The translations under genes were made by a program, and so were the position numbers. Below the pieces are notes generated by a model, which was given only the letters and a program-made list of their open reading frames with translations, did not search any database and was not told where the DNA came from. From CAXXOK01 sp035353615 (GTDB lineage Bacteria; Bacillota; Clostridia; Christensenellales; Aristaeellaceae), in assembly GCA_035353615.1 (NCBI GenBank), contig DAOPZY010000002.1:62001-126000 (forward strand): 64,000 bases of DNA. Direction: 5' to 3'. Positions 41,828 to 51,523 of the stretch are shown here, piece after piece (the stretch's first letter is position 1; every line of letters starts with the position of its first letter).

Positions 41828-42871
41828 TCAGCCCTTGGCCGTATACACCGCGTTGTGCACCAGCCTGCGCACGCGGTAAATCGCCTGATCCTCTCTGGAC
41901 GGGCACACGCGGTTGGTCAGCAGCACCACATACAGCCCATCGTTCGGGTCCAGCGTTACGCTGGTGCCTGTGAAACCGGTATGCCCCACGGTTTCCTTCG
42001 GGAACAGGTCGCCGGTGTAACCGTCGTCATACCACGGCAGGTAAAAACCCAAGCCGCGCGCCTGCGCCATCCCTTCGGTATGGTTACGGAACGCCAGCCG
42101 CAACGTGGCCGGGTTCAGGTAACGCGTGCCGTCCGGCAGCATCCCCTGCGCCGCGAGCATCTGCATCCACAGCGCCAGATCGTCCGCCGTGGAAAACACG
42201 CCCGCGTTGCCCGCGACCCCACCCAAAAAGCGCGCGTTTTCATCATGCACCACGCCGCGCAAAAGCGTGCCGTCCGGCTGGCGCTCGGTCGGGGCGATGT
42301 TGTCGCCCTTGGGTAAATAGCCGGTGCGCGTCATGCGCAGCGGCCAGAACACCTCCTGAAGGGCAAGCTCCGCCAGCGGCTGCCCGTACAGGCACTCCAG
42401 CATTTGCCCCAGCAGCAGGAACCCGGCGCAGCAGTATTGCACGCGCGCGCCCGGCGGGGTGCTCAGCCTCGCGCCCAGCAGAAGCTCCGTGGCCAGCGAC
42501 GCGTCCGTGGCCATGCGCCACAGGTGAAACCCAGCCGGAAAGCCCGCCGTGTGCGTAAGCAGCTGGCGCACGGTAATTTCCTTTTTATCCTCCGGCGCGT
42601 TCACGAAGGTGCTCAGCTTATCCCACAGGCACAGTTTTCCGCTTTCCAACGCCCGCAGGGTGAGCATGCCCACCACCAGCGGCTTGGTCAGGGAGGCGAT
42701 GTCAAACCGGGTCTGCTCATTGGTGAGCGGCTCGCTTTCCTCCGGCCCCAGCCGGCCGTACGCGCGGCGAAACAGCACCTTTTCCCCCATGCCCACCAGC
42801 AGCATGCCGGCCGGGAAAACCTTTGCGGCAACCGCCTGCCGCATCAACTCGTCCGCTCTGGAAAAGTTCAT
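41828..42871 (-). CDS. Serine beta-lactamase-like hydrolase (class C / esterase type)
   Basis: The 347-residue protein has the SxxK motif SLTK (60-63), the second motif Y146-C-C in place of YxN, and HTGFTG (297-302) as the third box. Proteins of this type act as D-Ala-D-Ala peptidases or esterases rather than resistance enzymes. No signal peptide or membrane segment is seen, so it may act in the cytosol or be non-classically exported. GGAGGTG precedes the ATG. The missing Asn of YxN suggests a non-beta-lactamase role. Confidence 0.85.
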   Translation of the reverse strand: MNFSRADELMRQAVAAKVFPAGMLLVGMGEKVLFRRAYGRLGPEESEPLTNEQTRFDIASLTKPLVVGMLTLRALESGKLCLWDKLSTFVNAPEDKKEITVRQLLTHTAGFPAGFHLWRMATDASLATELLLGARLSTPPGARVQYCCAGFLLLGQMLECLYGQPLAELALQEVFWPLRMTRTGYLPKGDNIAPTERQPDGTLLRGVVHDENARFLGGVAGNAGVFSTADDLALWMQMLAAQGMLPDGTRYLNPATLRLAFRNHTEGMAQARGLGFYLPWYDDGYTGDLFPKETVGHTGFTGTSVTLDPNDGLYVVLLTNRVCPSREDQAIYRVRRLVHNAVYTAKG

Positions 42872-43017
42872 CCGTGTTCACCTCCGGTAAACAACCCAAA
42901 AGGTCTGGTTTTCCCAAACACAGGCGCCCGCGCGGGGGTTCGCGCCGCCGGGCAAATATTCCGCTCCGCGCCGTTGCGGCTATGATCATCCCAGCGGTCA
43001 AGGCAGGAGCTTTCCCG

Positions 43018-43734
43018 TCAGCGGGCGGCGGCGGACGCGTCGGGTACGGTTTGCCCCTCGACCGGGTCGGCCCACGCGACGCGCTCGGCCCCGTCCAGCG
43101 TTCGCAGGGCGCGCCACAGCCTCGGTTTAGGGTTTACGCCCACCTTGTGCGCGCACAGGCGCAGCATGGGCAAATCGCCGTAGCTGTCGCCGTAAGCCGT
43201 GGAGGTGTCGTAATCCAGCCGCTCTCCCTTGGCCGCGAGGTATTCGGCCAGCCGAAGCGCCTTTTGCACCCCCCGGCAATTGTCGCCGCACACGCGGCCG
43301 GTGAAGGTTCCCATCGCGTCCGTGTCAAAGCGGGTGCCAATGATATCCGTCAAGCCCAGTATGGCCCGGAGCGGCTCCAGATAAAACGTGGAGGATGCGG
43401 AAATCAGCAGCACATCGTGCCCCTGCTCCCTGTGCCGCGCGATTTGCTCCATGCCCTGCGGCCTCAGCCGGGGTTGAAGCACATCGCGGAAAAATTCGTT
43501 CGCAAGGGTTTCCACCTCCGCCGCGCTCCTGCCCGTTAAAAAGGAAAGCGCGCGCTCCTTGGATTGCACCGCCGTGCGCAGCCGGAGGCCGTACAGAACG
43601 CCCGCCCACAGGATGCCCGGCAGCTCGCTCGCCGAAAGCAGGTTTCTGCGCCGCGCGTACCGTACCAGCAGCAAAATGGAATCGCCACGGATCAGCGTGC
43701 CGTCAAAATCAAACAAGGCATACGTTTTTGACAT
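43018..43734 (-). CDS. HAD-IB family phosphatase
   Basis: This 238-residue cytosolic phosphatase of the SerB-like branch has motif I DFDGT (9-13), motif II LLISASSTFY, and motif IV AYGDSYGDLPML. The helical cap between motifs I and II is typical of HAD-IB enzymes that cleave phosphomonoesters. The short Pro/Asp/Ala tail is unusual. AAGGGACGG precedes the ATG. Its promoter and a 16-bp palindrome lie at 43797-43850. The exact substrate is unknown. Confidence 0.88.
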   Translation of the reverse strand: MSKTYALFDFDGTLIRGDSILLLVRYARRRNLLSASELPGILWAGVLYGLRLRTAVQSKERALSFLTGRSAAEVETLANEFFRDVLQPRLRPQGMEQIARHREQGHDVLLISASSTFYLEPLRAILGLTDIIGTRFDTDAMGTFTGRVCGDNCRGVQKALRLAEYLAAKGERLDYDTSTAYGDSYGDLPMLRLCAHKVGVNPKPRLWRALRTLDGAERVAWADPVEGQTVPDASAAAR

Positions 43735-43796
43735 GGAAAGCCGTCCCTTCGAAAAATCGTGTCCCGGTTGGCCTATGGGGTGTGATGCGGGCTGTC

Positions 43797-43812
43797 AGCG
43801 TACGCGTACGCT
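43797..43812. promoter_or_regulatory. Perfect 16-bp palindrome in the HAD gene leader
   Basis: AGCGTACGCGTACGCT is its own reverse complement. It starts 9 bp downstream of the minus-strand -10 element of the HAD promoter, so it overlaps the start of transcription and could be an operator. Confidence 0.5.
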
Positions 43813-43820
43813 CGCGCTTC

Positions 43821-43850
43821 AGTATAGCACGGGGTCGCCCGCCTTGCCAA
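43821..43850 (-). promoter_or_regulatory. Promoter of the HAD phosphatase gene
   Basis: On the minus strand TTGGCA is followed after 18 bp by TATACT with a TGC extended -10. The leader is about 80 nt. Confidence 0.65.
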
Positions 43851-43950
43851 GTGCGGGCTGGTTTCGCCCACGCAGGCGCGACCCTTGCGGCGGCCAAGCC
43901 ACAGCGCGGCTCGCAGCTTTTTTGCCTACGGGCGACACGGCGCCCCTCGC

Positions 43951-43979
43951 TTGACACTGAAAAACGGTTATGCTAAGGT
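43951..43979 (+). promoter_or_regulatory. Promoter of the 566-residue membrane protein gene
   Basis: TTGACA is followed after 17 bp by TAAGGT with a TGC extended -10. The leader is about 45 nt. Confidence 0.6.
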
Positions 43980-44030
43980 GTAGACAAATCTTCGCGCCTG
44001 ATCCCCTTTCACAGAAAGGAGCCGTTCTCC

Positions 44031-45731
44031 ATGCAACAAAAGCGCATCCGGCAGAGTTGGCTGCTGGGCGCGGCAGCGGCCGCCGCGCTGTTTACCGCGC
44101 TGTGGCTTATCAGTGATTTCCGTTTTGAAAACTCGGACGACGGTTTGCTCCTCAGGGCGTTTATGGGGTTTGAGGGCGGCGTGCCCGCCAGTTTTTCCAC
44201 ATGCGCCCAGCCCCTGTTAACCTGGGCGCTGTGCGCGCTTGGCACAGCCGCGCCCGGGGTTGCGTGGTATTCCGTCTACCAGCTTTTTGTGCTGCTGCTC
44301 AGTTGCGCTGTGATGGTCAAATGTATGGCGCAGCTGGCGAATCCCAGCCGCCATCCCCTGCTGATCGGCGGGCTGGCGGGCGGGCTGCTGCTACTGACCC
44401 TCGCGTCGATGGCCGCATGCCGCGTCAGTTTCACCACCACGGCGGCGCTTGCGGGCGCGGCCGGCGTAGCGCAGGCGCTCGCCGCCGGGGAGGAAGGCCT
44501 GTCGGACGGGCAAATCCTTCGGCGTTGCCTGGCGGGGCTTGGTATGCTAACGCTTGGCTATCTGCTGCGCCCACAAAGCGCGTGGCCGTCGCTTGCGATG
44601 ATGGGCGTCGTTTTGGGGTGGCGTCTGACCGCGCGCAAACAGGCGGGCCAATCGCTAAAGCCGCTGGCGACCGCGCTGGTATGCTGCCTGATCGCGCTTG
44701 CGGCGCTCATCGGCCTGCGGCAGTGGGAAATTGACAGGCTGGGGGTTCAGGCGGATTTGGACTGGCACGCGGCCCGCACCGAGCTGATGGATTATACAGC
44801 GTTTGAAAGCGACCCCGCCCCCGCGCTCGCGGCTGGCACGTCGCTGCCCGCCACGGAGGTGGAGCTGGTTCGACAGTGGTATTTTATGGACAGCGCTATT
44901 ACAACTGACGCGCTCAACCGCCTGCATGCAGCCTATGTCCCGCAGGCCAAGGCGGAAACCCTGCCAAGGCTGGCTCGATTTATATCGGAAAACCCACGGT
45001 ATCTGTACATGGCCCTGATGCTTTTTACGCTATGGGCGTTATGCTGGCGGGGCAGCGCACGCTCCGCGCCGTGGGCCGTTGCGGCCGCGACGGCAGCGTT
45101 GCTGGGCACGGTTTTCATGCTGGGCTATCTGGCATGGCGCGGGCGACTGCTACCACGCGCGGCAGATACGGTATTCTTCCCCTGCGCGGTTGCGCTGGCG
45201 GGCTTTGCCGTTCACCGGCGCGCAACCGTCCCAAACGGAGGGTGTTTACGGCGCGCCGTCGCGGTTGCGCTGGCGGTCGCCCTGCTGGCCACGGTCGCAT
45301 TGCAGGCAAATGAAATCCGTTACGCCATCACGCGCAAACCGGACACCCTTTCCCAGCAGCGGGAAGCCGATCTGGAAACCTTCGCGCTCGCCCATCCGGA
45401 TTTGCTGATTGCGCGCAGCCCCAACCTGCTGCGCGACACGCGCCTTTTTCCGGATGTGAGTAAGGGAATCCCGGCAAACCTGATCCTTTGGGGAGATTGG
45501 ACCTGCCGCACCCCCAGCTGGTACCGCCAGCTGGAACGCTACGGCTTTGACGGGCGCGCCTTTTCCGCTTCGGATTGGCTCAGCCCCGGCATCGCGCTGG
45601 CAACCGCCGAGCCTGCCGATACGGAAGCCCTGCGCGCCTTCCTGAGCGATGCGCTGGGGGAACCAATCATTGCCTCGCCCTGCGGAGAATGCGGCACGCT
45701 GACTTTTTACCAATTTCAACAGCCCGGCTGA
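44031..45731 (+). CDS. Polytopic membrane protein of unknown function (GT-C-like layout)
   Basis: The 566-residue protein has about ten hydrophobic segments and a soluble C-terminal region (about 445-566). Just after the first membrane segment it has FRFENSDDGLL. Acidic residues in the first outer loop are typical of GT-C glycosyltransferases that use lipid-linked sugars, but no family was recognised. AAAGGAG lies 10 nt before the ATG. It is convergent with the next membrane protein gene. Alternative: a surface-glycan polymerase-like protein. Confidence 0.55.
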   Translation: MQQKRIRQSWLLGAAAAAALFTALWLISDFRFENSDDGLLLRAFMGFEGGVPASFSTCAQPLLTWALCALGTAAPGVAWYSVYQLFVLLLSCAVMVKCMAQLANPSRHPLLIGGLAGGLLLLTLASMAACRVSFTTTAALAGAAGVAQALAAGEEGLSDGQILRRCLAGLGMLTLGYLLRPQSAWPSLAMMGVVLGWRLTARKQAGQSLKPLATALVCCLIALAALIGLRQWEIDRLGVQADLDWHAARTELMDYTAFESDPAPALAAGTSLPATEVELVRQWYFMDSAITTDALNRLHAAYVPQAKAETLPRLARFISENPRYLYMALMLFTLWALCWRGSARSAPWAVAAATAALLGTVFMLGYLAWRGRLLPRAADTVFFPCAVALAGFAVHRRATVPNGGCLRRAVAVALAVALLATVALQANEIRYAITRKPDTLSQQREADLETFALAHPDLLIARSPNLLRDTRLFPDVSKGIPANLILWGDWTCRTPSWYRQLERYGFDGRAFSASDWLSPGIALATAEPADTEALRAFLSDALGEPIIASPCGECGTLTFYQFQQPG

Positions 45732-45882
45732 TTAGCCGGGGGAGAATCCCAGCAGTCTGTTTCCTGCACGCCTGTGCGGAAAGCGCGGTTCAAAACGAAA
45801 TATAAGGGCATATCAACAGTGAGGATCCCGACCGTCCGGCCCCCGCTCGCCCTTGCGTCGCCCGCCCAAATGCCCCCGCCCG

Positions 45883-45950
45883 TCAGTACCGGAACAGCAT
45901 CCGTTGCAAGTTATCATCCATTTGCGGGGAATTTCTCAACGATATACTCA
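45883..45950 (-). pseudogene. Remnant of the 3' end of a paralogous membrane protein gene
   Basis: About 70 bp repeat, 100 bp downstream, the last codons of the gene at 45983. Read in the matching frame the remnant encodes RNSPQMDDNLQRMLFRY and a stop, compared with KNSPQIYYGLQRMLFPY in the intact gene. No further homology to the intact gene is seen upstream of this end. It looks like what is left of a tandem copy after deletion. Confidence 0.65.
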
Positions 45951-45982
45951 TAAGGCATCAACTGACCCGCCGCCCGCGCCCG

Positions 45983-48082
45983 TCAGTACGGGAACAGCAT
46001 CCGTTGCAGGCCATAATAGATTTGCGGGGAATTTTTCAGGATATAATCCCGCTCATTGTCAAACATCAACCCAAAACCGATGAAGATTGTCGCAAGGCAG
46101 CACGCCGCCGCAATCCACGCAAGCGCGGTGCGTTCCGGCGATGCGGGGCGGCTCATGAGCGCCACGGCGCAGCTGACCGCCGGCAGCGTATAAAACAGCC
46201 GAAAATCGCACGTGTAGCGCAAAATCGCGCCCGCCATGCCGTAGGAAACCAGCATCAGCGGCACGGACACAAGCAGGGGCAGCCAATACGTCCACCGGCG
46301 TTCCGCCCGCAGGCGCGCCGAGCCTTCCAGCCCACGCGGGGCGGCCAGCGGCGTCAGCGCCAAAAGCCACACCACCGGGAAGCACAGCACCCCAACATTG
46401 GACAACGTAAACACATAATGGCCGGCCGAGGGCACCGAGTGGTACCCCACCGCCACATAGGGGAATTTATTGTTCCACACCAGCGGCTCCAGCAAATAGT
46501 GGTATAGCGCCTGCGCAAGCTCCGCCGGGCGGACGGTTTGCCAGTGCACGTCGGTCACCGTAAGCTGTTGCTTTGCGCCAAAATCAAAAATGGAGCCAAA
46601 ACGCGCCGCGTTATACCATAAAAGCGCCCCCACGCCCAGCGCGGCGGGCGTCAGGAAGGCGACCGCATCCCAAACGCCGGCCCGCTTGCGCGTCAGCTCC
46701 GCCACATACAGCGGCGCAAGCAGCGCAAACAGCATCGGCAGCGCGCTTGGGCGGCTTGCGGCGCTCAGCGCGAAGCAAAGGCCGGAACCGCCGTATTCGA
46801 AAAGCCGAAGCCAGGATTTCCGCCGCAGGGTGGCATGCGCCCCAAACCCGATGGACGCTGCGCAGAAGGTGACAAAGCTCAGCTCCGCCAGATAATAAAA
46901 ATCCGCCGAGGCCATCAGCAGCATTGTGCCGGAGGCAAACACAGCCGTCACGCACCCCAGCGACACCGCCGCCACCTTCGCCCCCGGGTTAAAACGCCGC
47001 GCCAGCCCGCACACCGCCCAGCCGATAGCGGCAACCGCCAGCCAACCCATCAGCAGCGTCGCGTCCCGGCTCTCGGGCACCTTGCCGGTGAGCAGGCGGT
47101 AGGGCGCGTAAACCGTGAGCACCGGCGCAAGCCCATAATAGATGTAATATTGCCCCTGATAGTAGGCGTAATCAAACTTGAAGCGAACATTTTTGGAAAC
47201 GCGCTCGCTCTGGTCATAGAGATTGTTCAGCCCTTCCAGCGCGGCGCTCGGCTCCGCATCCACCGCGAGGCGGCCCGCGCGCACGGTTTCGTACAGCACG
47301 GCATACGCGTCATCCGTGCTTTTCGCCGCCGCCTCGTCGGTAATGCCCGAAAAAAGCGGCGTGTCGGTCTTGATCCACAGGGCCACAAACAGCATGAGCA
47401 CCATAACCCCGGCGAGCGGGAGCATCACGGCCAGCCGGTGGGATAACCGCTCCGGCTGATAAACCGCCTCCGTAACGCCGCGCACGCACGCCGCGCATAA
47501 CAGCCCAAACGTCAAAAGAAAAACAAGCGCCATCCGTACCGGCTGCCACTGGAACGGAATGCGCGCGTTCAGCGTGACCAGCGCCACGGTGTAAGGCTCG
47601 TCCGTCAGCGCCTTGAAGCGCAGGCGCACTTCGCCCGCCGTGCCCGCGCTTTCCGCCGTGGCGTACACATGGCGCAGTGCGGAATCGCCGGGTACGCAAT
47701 ACGCGCTGTACACCTGCACCAGGGAAAACGCGCTCGCTTCATCCTTGAGCAGCACCGACACATTCACCGAGCCGCCCCCGGTCAGCGATACCGCCACCGT
47801 ATGCAGCTGAAGGTCCGTCGCCGGCAAAATCAGGTCCACCACATGGCTGTTGCCTTTTTCCACATGCGCGCCGCCCGCGTCCAGCTGCACGTTCAGGTCG
47901 CTTTCACAGGCGAATGCCTGCACCGGAACGGCAACCGGCTTTAACCCGAGGCTGGTAAACGCCCGCAGGTTATGCAGCCCTTCCGACATCAGCACGGCAA
48001 AGCACGCGACGCCCGCCAGCAACAGCAACTGTTGCCAGCGCCCGCGCCGCGCCCACCAGTCCCTGACCTTCACCGCCATCAT
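45983..48082 (-). CDS. Large polytopic membrane protein, GT-C glycosyltransferase-like
   Basis: The 699-residue protein has an N-terminal membrane segment (about 17-35), an extracellular beta-rich domain (about 50-180), and about ten more membrane segments. Between them are RFKFDYAYYQGQYYIYYGLA and TVYAPYRLLTGKVPES, a loop common to a family of clostridial membrane proteins of GT-C type. Members are thought to transfer sugars from polyprenyl carriers. The function here is inferred only. The ribosome binding site is AAGGTAAGGG with ATG 48082 or 48079. A 3' remnant of a paralogue follows. Confidence 0.6.
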   Translation of the reverse strand: MMAVKVRDWWARRGRWQQLLLLAGVACFAVLMSEGLHNLRAFTSLGLKPVAVPVQAFACESDLNVQLDAGGAHVEKGNSHVVDLILPATDLQLHTVAVSLTGGGSVNVSVLLKDEASAFSLVQVYSAYCVPGDSALRHVYATAESAGTAGEVRLRFKALTDEPYTVALVTLNARIPFQWQPVRMALVFLLTFGLLCAACVRGVTEAVYQPERLSHRLAVMLPLAGVMVLMLFVALWIKTDTPLFSGITDEAAAKSTDDAYAVLYETVRAGRLAVDAEPSAALEGLNNLYDQSERVSKNVRFKFDYAYYQGQYYIYYGLAPVLTVYAPYRLLTGKVPESRDATLLMGWLAVAAIGWAVCGLARRFNPGAKVAAVSLGCVTAVFASGTMLLMASADFYYLAELSFVTFCAASIGFGAHATLRRKSWLRLFEYGGSGLCFALSAASRPSALPMLFALLAPLYVAELTRKRAGVWDAVAFLTPAALGVGALLWYNAARFGSIFDFGAKQQLTVTDVHWQTVRPAELAQALYHYLLEPLVWNNKFPYVAVGYHSVPSAGHYVFTLSNVGVLCFPVVWLLALTPLAAPRGLEGSARLRAERRWTYWLPLLVSVPLMLVSYGMAGAILRYTCDFRLFYTLPAVSCAVALMSRPASPERTALAWIAAACCLATIFIGFGLMFDNERDYILKNSPQIYYGLQRMLFPY

Positions 48083-48338
48083 CCCTTACCTTCTTTGGTG
48101 CCATCATAGTCCGCGCCTGCGGATTTGTCAATCAAGTCGCCCTTTTCAACCGCCGTAGCCGCGCGCGACGCGGGCGCGGACGGGGCCGGAGCGGTTTCCG
48201 TTGCTTTTTTACGCGTATCCCCTTGCGGGAACGCACGGTTTATGGCACAATACAGGGCGAGCGTTTCAAGGCGGCTTCCGCTTTTTGTTCGGAAAAAACG
48301 CTCCGTCGCTTTCCCAAAAGCAATTTGAGGAGGCTCCC

Positions 48339-49883
48339 ATGCAAAATCCGCAATGTATTGTAATTCTGGACTTCGGCGGTCAGTACACACAGCTGATTGC
48401 CCGCCGCGTACGCGAGTGCGGCGTTTTCTCGGTCGTGCTGCCTTACGCCACGGAGCTGAGCGAGATTCGCGCGCATAATCCCAAAGGCGTGATCCTCTCC
48501 GGCGGCCCTTCCTGTGTGCTGGACGATGGCGCGCCCCTGTGCGACGCCGGGGTGTTCACCCTTGGCATACCGGTATTGGGGATTTGCTACGGTATGCAGC
48601 TGACGTCGGTGCTGCTCAACGGCGGCGTCGCCGCGTGCTCGCTCAGGGAGTACGGCCGCTCCGTCGTGACCATGGATCAGCGGGAACACGGCCTGTTGGC
48701 CGGCCTCAGCGAAAAAAGCTTCTGCTGGATGAGCCACACCTATCAGGTTACCAGCCTTCCGCAAGGGTTTGAAAGCATCGCGCACACGGACAACTGCCCC
48801 ATTGCCGGCATGGCTAACGAGGCGCTCCGTATTTACGGCGTGCAATTCCACCCCGAGGTAACCCACACTGAGGAAGGCCGCCGCGTGCTGGAGAACTTCC
48901 TGAAAAACATTTGCGGCCTTGCAGGCGATTGGAACATGGAAGCCTATGCCGAGCTGGCGGTCGAAAGCATCCGCAAGCAGGTGGGCGACGGCACGGTGCT
49001 GCTGGGTTTAAGCGGCGGCGTGGACAGCGCCGTGGCCGCGGCGCTGCTGTACCGGGCAATCGGTCGCCGGCTGACCTGCGTATACGTGGATCACGGCTTT
49101 ATGCGCGCGGGCGAAAGCGATCAGGTGGTGGACCTGTTTACCAAAACCTTCCCGGTGGAGCTGGTGCACGTGGACGCAAGCGAGAAATTTTTCGCAGACC
49201 TTTCCGGCGTAACCGAGCCGGAAGCCAAGCGGAAAATCATCGGTCGCGATTTTGTGGAAGTGTTCAAGGCCGAAGCCGCAAAGCTGGGCAAGCGCGATCA
49301 TTTCGCTCAGGGCACCATTTACCCGGACGTGATCGAATCCGGCAACGTCAAGGGCAGCGCAGTAATCAAGAGCCACCACAATGTGGGCGGTTTGCCCAAG
49401 GAGCTTGGTTTTGAAAGCCTTGTGGAGCCCCTGCGCATGCTCTTTAAGGACGAGGTTCGCAAGCTCGGCCTCACGCTGGGGTTGCCGGAAAGCCTTGTAT
49501 ACCGCCAGCCCTTTCCCGGCCCGGGGCTTGCCATTCGCGTCATTGGCGAGCTGACGCCGGAAAAGGTGCGCATTGTGCGCGAAAGCGATGCCATTTTGCG
49601 GGGCGAAATCGCGCAGGCGGGGTTGGACCGTTCCATCTCGCAGTACTTTACGGTGCTCACGGGCGCGCGCAGCGTGGGCGTAATGGGTGACGAGCGCACT
49701 TATGCCTATGCCGTGGCCATACGGGCTGTTACCACCGATGATTTTATGACAGCGGACGTTGCTCAGCTCCCCTACGAGCTGCTGGGGCGCATCGGCACCC
49801 GCATCGTGGGCGAGGTGAAAGGCGTTAACCGCGTGCTGTACGACATTACCACCAAGCCGCCGGCGAGCATTGAGTGGGAATAA
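48339..49883 (+). CDS. guaA: GMP synthase (glutamine-hydrolysing)
   Basis: This 514-residue enzyme converts XMP to GMP with glutamine and ATP. The class I glutamine amidotransferase domain (1-190) has Cys83 in GICYGMQ and His171/Glu173 in VQFHPEVTHTEEG. The ATP pyrophosphatase loop LSGGVDS is at 224-230. The C-terminal dimerisation part ends with TTKPPASIEWE, as in most GuaA proteins. ATG 48339 follows TTGAGGAGG; the frame upstream is not coding. No purine riboswitch is visible in the 250-bp region before it. Confidence 0.97.
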   Translation: MQNPQCIVILDFGGQYTQLIARRVRECGVFSVVLPYATELSEIRAHNPKGVILSGGPSCVLDDGAPLCDAGVFTLGIPVLGICYGMQLTSVLLNGGVAACSLREYGRSVVTMDQREHGLLAGLSEKSFCWMSHTYQVTSLPQGFESIAHTDNCPIAGMANEALRIYGVQFHPEVTHTEEGRRVLENFLKNICGLAGDWNMEAYAELAVESIRKQVGDGTVLLGLSGGVDSAVAAALLYRAIGRRLTCVYVDHGFMRAGESDQVVDLFTKTFPVELVHVDASEKFFADLSGVTEPEAKRKIIGRDFVEVFKAEAAKLGKRDHFAQGTIYPDVIESGNVKGSAVIKSHHNVGGLPKELGFESLVEPLRMLFKDEVRKLGLTLGLPESLVYRQPFPGPGLAIRVIGELTPEKVRIVRESDAILRGEIAQAGLDRSISQYFTVLTGARSVGVMGDERTYAYAVAIRAVTTDDFMTADVAQLPYELLGRIGTRIVGEVKGVNRVLYDITTKPPASIEWE

Positions 49884-50235
49884 GCCAATGAAGCAAATTG
49901 CGACAGACAATTGCATGGCGACATTGCGGGAGCGCGTGCGCGTAATCCGTTTGGGTTACGCTCGCGCGCTTGCGCTATTGTTGGCCGCGTTTGCCAGTCG
50001 CGCCGGGTTTGCGCGCGCCGCGTTTGTCTGGGCCTCGTCGGCGGGGTTTGCCTGTCCGGGGAAGGCTGCTGGCGAGAAGGCGTTTCCAAGCGCGGCCCTG
50101 TTTGCCTCGTTTCGGGCCGAAAGGTTGCGGGCGCGGGCCAAAAGGGTCAGCCATGCCTGCTGCAAGCTCAACAAAGCGCCGCCGTTGTCGGGTGTGTCCA
50201 CTCGTTCCTGATAAAACGTTTAGGAGGGTGAGCCC
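49884..50235. other. Intergenic stretch between guaA and the lysA-like gene
   Basis: About 350 GC-rich bases. A hairpin (GCGCGTAA / TTACGC region, 49938-49960) is near the guaA end. No lysine riboswitch consensus and no credible gene are visible. Confidence 0.4.
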
Positions 50236-51507
50236 ATGCCGAATTTTTCCCAGAATGATTCCGTATTTGAAGCCGCCTGCGCGGCTTACGCCACGCCCAT
50301 GCACCTGTACGACGAGCGCGGCATCCGCGCAACGGCGCGCAGGCTGAACCGGGCGTTTGCCTGGAGCCCCGATTTTCGTGAGTATTTCGCGGTCAAAGCG
50401 CTTCCCAACCCCGCCATACTGCGCCTATTGGGCGAGGAAGGCTGCGGGCTGGACTGCTCAAGCTGGACGGAGCTTCGCCTGGCTGAGGCGTGCGGCTTTG
50501 CCGGCGAGCAGATCATGTTCAGCGCCAACGATGTGCCGCCGGAGGAATTTGCGCTGGCCCGCAAGCTGGACGCGCTGATCAATCTGGATGATCTGACCCA
50601 CGTGGAAGAACTGCGCGCAAACGGCGGTATCCCCGAAACGGTTTGCCTCCGTTTCAACCCCGGCGGGCATTTCCGCGTTGGCAACGCCATTATGGGCGAC
50701 CCGGGCGACGCGAAGTACGGCATGACCCGCGCGCAGCTCAGCGAGGCGTTGACCGCGCTGAAGGCTTATGGCGCAAAGCGGTTTGGCCTGCACGCGTTTT
50801 TAAGCAGCAATACCACCGACCCCAGTTATTACCCCGCGCTGGCGCGGCTGCTGTTTGAAACCGGCCGCGATCTGGTTGCCGAAACCGGGCTGAGCTTCGC
50901 GTTTGCCAACCTTTCGGGCGGCATCGGCGTGCCCTACCGGCCGGAGGAGCCGGAAGCGGATATTGAAGCGATTGGCGAAGGCGTGAGGCAGGCGTATGAG
51001 GATGTGCTCACGTCGGCGGGCATTACCGGCGTAGCGCTCAAAACAGAGCTTGGGCGTTACATGACCGCCCCGCACGGCTGGCTGGTCACCCATATTACGC
51101 ATGAAAAGAATATTTACAAGCATTACCTCGGGCTGGACGCTTCGGCCTGCGACCTGATGCGCCCGGCCATGTACGGCGCGTACCACCACATCACCGTGGT
51201 CGGCCGGGAGCAACTGCCCCATGACGAGCTGGTGGATGTAACGGGCAGCCTGTGTGAAAACAACGACAAGTTTGCCGTTGACCGCTATCTGCCCAAAGCG
51301 GAAATCGGCGATATCCTTGTGATTCACGATACCGGCGCGCACGGCCTGAGCATGGGGTACAACTACAACGGGAAGCTTCGCTGCAAAGAGGTGCTTTACC
51401 GGGAGGATGGGGGCTTTACGCTGATTCGGCGCGCCGAAACCCCGAAAGATTACTTTGCCACGCTGGATGTGGACCCCGTGTGGAAACGCCTGAACGAGGA
51501 GCTGTAA
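50236..51507 (+). CDS. lysA: Diaminopimelate decarboxylase-like PLP enzyme
   Basis: This 423-residue fold-III PLP decarboxylase removes CO2 from meso-diaminopimelate in the last step of lysine synthesis, if the assignment is right. The PLP lysine is in YFAVKALPNP (Lys54). The glycine-rich FANLSGGIGVPYRPEEP binds the cofactor phosphate, and GSLCENNDKFAVDR carries the active-site cysteine of the other subunit. AGGAGGG precedes the ATG. The length is standard. Related enzymes acting on other amino acids cannot be excluded, since no lysine genes are adjacent. Confidence 0.8.
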   Translation: MPNFSQNDSVFEAACAAYATPMHLYDERGIRATARRLNRAFAWSPDFREYFAVKALPNPAILRLLGEEGCGLDCSSWTELRLAEACGFAGEQIMFSANDVPPEEFALARKLDALINLDDLTHVEELRANGGIPETVCLRFNPGGHFRVGNAIMGDPGDAKYGMTRAQLSEALTALKAYGAKRFGLHAFLSSNTTDPSYYPALARLLFETGRDLVAETGLSFAFANLSGGIGVPYRPEEPEADIEAIGEGVRQAYEDVLTSAGITGVALKTELGRYMTAPHGWLVTHITHEKNIYKHYLGLDASACDLMRPAMYGAYHHITVVGREQLPHDELVDVTGSLCENNDKFAVDRYLPKAEIGDILVIHDTGAHGLSMGYNYNGKLRCKEVLYREDGGFTLIRRAETPKDYFATLDVDPVWKRLNEEL

Positions 51508-51523
51508 AAACGGTTTTGGGAAA

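Noticed and set aside
48083..48338. Purine riboswitch upstream of guaA
   Set aside because: The conserved TATA-N-GGG / three-way junction segments are absent, and the region before the start is GC-rich without a recognisable fold.
49884..50235. Lysine riboswitch upstream of the lysA-like gene
   Set aside because: None of the conserved L-box segments can be found; only a simple hairpin is visible.
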